Below, piece by piece: positions 3,846 to 5,119 of a stretch of DNA of 5,119 bases (its first letter is position 1; the number at the start of each line of letters is the position of its first letter). The notes beneath the pieces are model-generated. The model did not search any database and was not told where the DNA came from. It was given only the letters and a program-made list of their open reading frames with translations. Source of the stretch: Clostridiales bacterium. GTDB taxonomy: Bacteria; Bacillota; Clostridia; Oscillospirales; QAMX01. The position numbers and the translations under genes are program-made. The stretch is taken from positions 1 through 5,119 of the forward strand of contig JAEERN010000054.1 of the NCBI GenBank assembly GCA_016285815.1. The letters run 5' to 3'.

Positions 3846-5119
3846 GTGGAGAGAACGAAGGGATTCCGCGCGCTGGTCGGCGCGCTGGCGGCCGCCGCGC
3901 TGGCGGCGGTGTTTTGGATGGCCGGGACGCCCGCGCGCGCCGAGGAGACCGGAACGGTCCCCGAATCCGCGCTGGTGTACACCGTGGAGAACGGCCAGGC
4001 GACCATCACGGGGAAGACGGGTTCTTCTTACTATTTTACCGGGAGCGTGGTCCTGCCCGAAACGCTGGGCGGCGCGCCCGTCACGGCCGTCGGCAAGAAC
4101 GCGCTCCGTTACTGCTCGGACATGACGAGCCTGACCCTGCCGGCCGGGGTGAAGACCGTCGGCGAAGCCGCGTTTGCGGACTGTACGAAGCTGACGTCCG
4201 TCGCGATGCCGTCCGCGCTGCAGTCAATCGGCGCATATGCGTTCGCCCGCTGCAAGGCGTTGACGGGCTTCACGGTCCCCGCCGGGGTGACGGAGTTCGG
4301 CGCGGGGGTGTTCCTTGAATGCACCTCGCTGACGACGCTGAGCTGCGCGGCGGGGAACACGGCCTTTACCGTGAAAGACGGCGCGCTGTACACCAGGGAC
4401 ATGACCGAGCTGGTCTGCGTGCCCTGTTCGACGACCTCCCTCAACGTGGCGTCCGGCGTGACGGCGATCCGGGATTACGTGTTTTTCAGAAGCGCGCTGG
4501 AAAGCGTGACGCTGCCGTCCACGCTGAGATCCATCGGCGAACGGGCGTTTTCCCAGTGCGCCGCGCTGAAGACCGCGGTGCTTCCGGAAGGTCTGGTCTC
4601 TATCGGCGCATATGCGTTTGACGAGAGCGGCCTGGAGAGCGTGACGGTCCCCTCCAGCGTGACGGAGGTGGGGAACGCCGCGTTTGCCCGCTGTGAGAGC
4701 CTGCAAAGCGCGGCGATCCGCGCGAACGTGACGGAGCTGAGCGGCACTTTCGAGTACTGTTCCGCGTTGACCGACGTGACTCTGCCGGCCGGGCTGAAGA
4801 CTATCGGCTGGAACCTGTTCGCTTCCTGCACCAGCCTGAAGCAGATCGAGATCCCCGCCGGGGTCACGGCCATCGGATACGCCGCTTTCTCTCGGACTGG
4901 TCTGACGAGCGTGACGCTGCCGACCGGGTTGACGAACATCGGGGACCGGGCCTTTTGCTTGACGGCCCTAACCGAGGTCACGCTTCCGGCCTCGGTGACT
5001 GATATCGCGACCGGAGCCTTCGACGAGTGTGAGTCTCTGACCCGGATCGACTGCGCGGCGGGCAACGCGGCGTTTTCGTCTTCGGACGGGGTCCTGTACA
5101 ACAAAACCGGGACCGTCCT
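3846..5119 (+). CDS. Secreted BspA-like leucine-rich-repeat (LRR_5) surface protein (3' end outside the window)
   Basis: The frame stays open from GTG 3846 to the window edge, giving 424 complete codons. The start is supported by AGGAG six bases upstream and by an immediate signal peptide. The latter has a basic start (E-R-T-K, R8), an alanine/leucine-rich core (about 9-26) and a T-P-A-R-A site, with likely cleavage after A32. After a short lead-in strand typical of the family (Y-T-V-E-N-G-Q-A-T-I-T-G, 45-56), about 13 repeats of 22-23 residues follow from about residue 68. The pattern is L-P-x-x-V/L-x-x-I-G-x-x-A-F-x-x-C-x-x-L-x-x-V. The array is broken at about 166-203 by a BspA-type insertion (C-A-A-G-N-x-A-F-x-x-x-D-G-x-L-Y), and a second copy starts at 402 and is cut by the edge. 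There are 14 cysteines, most at the repeat's C position. Such proteins are exported and often mediate binding to host or other cells; anchor and function are not visible here. It is separated from the STAS gene by a terminator, so it is probably its own unit. Confidence 0.92.
   Translation, partial: MERTKGFRALVGALAAAALAAVFWMAGTPARAEETGTVPESALVYTVENGQATITGKTGSSYYFTGSVVLPETLGGAPVTAVGKNALRYCSDMTSLTLPAGVKTVGEAAFADCTKLTSVAMPSALQSIGAYAFARCKALTGFTVPAGVTEFGAGVFLECTSLTTLSCAAGNTAFTVKDGALYTRDMTELVCVPCSTTSLNVASGVTAIRDYVFFRSALESVTLPSTLRSIGERAFSQCAALKTAVLPEGLVSIGAYAFDESGLESVTVPSSVTEVGNAAFARCESLQSAAIRANVTELSGTFEYCSALTDVTLPAGLKTIGWNLFASCTSLKQIEIPAGVTAIGYAAFSRTGLTSVTLPTGLTNIGDRAFCLTALTEVTLPASVTDIATGAFDECESLTRIDCAAGNAAFSSSDGVLYNKTGTV
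4047..5048 (+). repeat. Array of LRR_5 coding repeats (66-69 bp period)
   Basis: The repeats of 22-23 codons are diverged at the DNA level but keep short identical stretches. For example atcggcgcatatgcgtt occurs at 4227-4243 and 4602-4618. The ctgccggccggg-x-tgaaga block recurs at 4137 and 4782, exactly 645 bases (215 codons) apart. This points to growth by internal duplication followed by drift, and such arrays can change length by recombination. Confidence 0.7.

Noticed and set aside
3776..4318. Two + strand frames overlapping the LRR gene start, including an ATG at 3781
   Set aside because: Their products are Arg/Gly-rich, neither ATG has a good ribosome binding site, and the true frame starts with GTG at 3846.
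4224..5104. Two - strand open frames opposite the LRR gene, with repeating patterns
   Set aside because: Their regular pattern is the mirror of the LRR coding repeats. The + frame has a ribosome binding site, signal peptide and canonical repeats.

Overview
The window is a GC-rich stretch with every convincing gene on the + strand. Several features together suggest a high-GC anaerobic Firmicute of the Clostridia, probably gut-associated: a secreted BspA-type leucine-rich-repeat protein, a fibronectin-III-like C-terminus of the kind found on cell-surface proteins, a SpoIIE/RsbW/RsbV-style partner-switching cassette, AGGAG-type ribosome binding sites and a GTG start. No marker gene fixes the taxon, so this is inference.

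Layout. Bases 1-207 are the 3' end of a gene whose last 68 residues look like a fibronectin type III module. Bases 208-452 are intergenic. They hold a perfect 18-bp palindrome, an intrinsic terminator (267-312) and a good sigma-A-type promoter (TTGACA, 17-bp spacer, TACAGT; 365-393), followed by a leader with a small hairpin next to the ribosome binding site. Bases 453-3640 carry a three-gene cassette. Its first gene encodes a membrane-anchored sensor with HAMP, SpoIIE/PP2C phosphatase and GHKL ATPase domains (722 aa). The second encodes a 199-aa protein that resembles a degenerate RsbW/SpoIIAB kinase. The third encodes a 98-aa STAS anti-anti-sigma-type protein. A strong terminator (3662-3702) closes the unit. 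Bases 3703-3831 hold a GC-rich stem-loop and no promoter I would defend. From 3846, with a GTG start, a secreted LRR_5/BspA-like protein runs off the right edge (424 complete codons seen). No gene-free stretch exceeds 300 bases.

How the parts may work together. In known partner-switching systems the SpoIIE-type phosphatase dephosphorylates the STAS protein, the RsbW-type kinase phosphorylates it, and the phosphorylation state decides whether a sigma factor or other target is released. Here one membrane protein appears to carry both opposing activities, and its outside domain probably senses a signal. The STAS protein is the likely shared substrate. The middle protein keeps the outline of the kinase fold but lacks the visible ATP-binding motifs and has a large insertion, so it may be a binding-only partner. 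No sigma factor or other output gene is visible. The surface-protein genes on both sides are possible but unproven targets.
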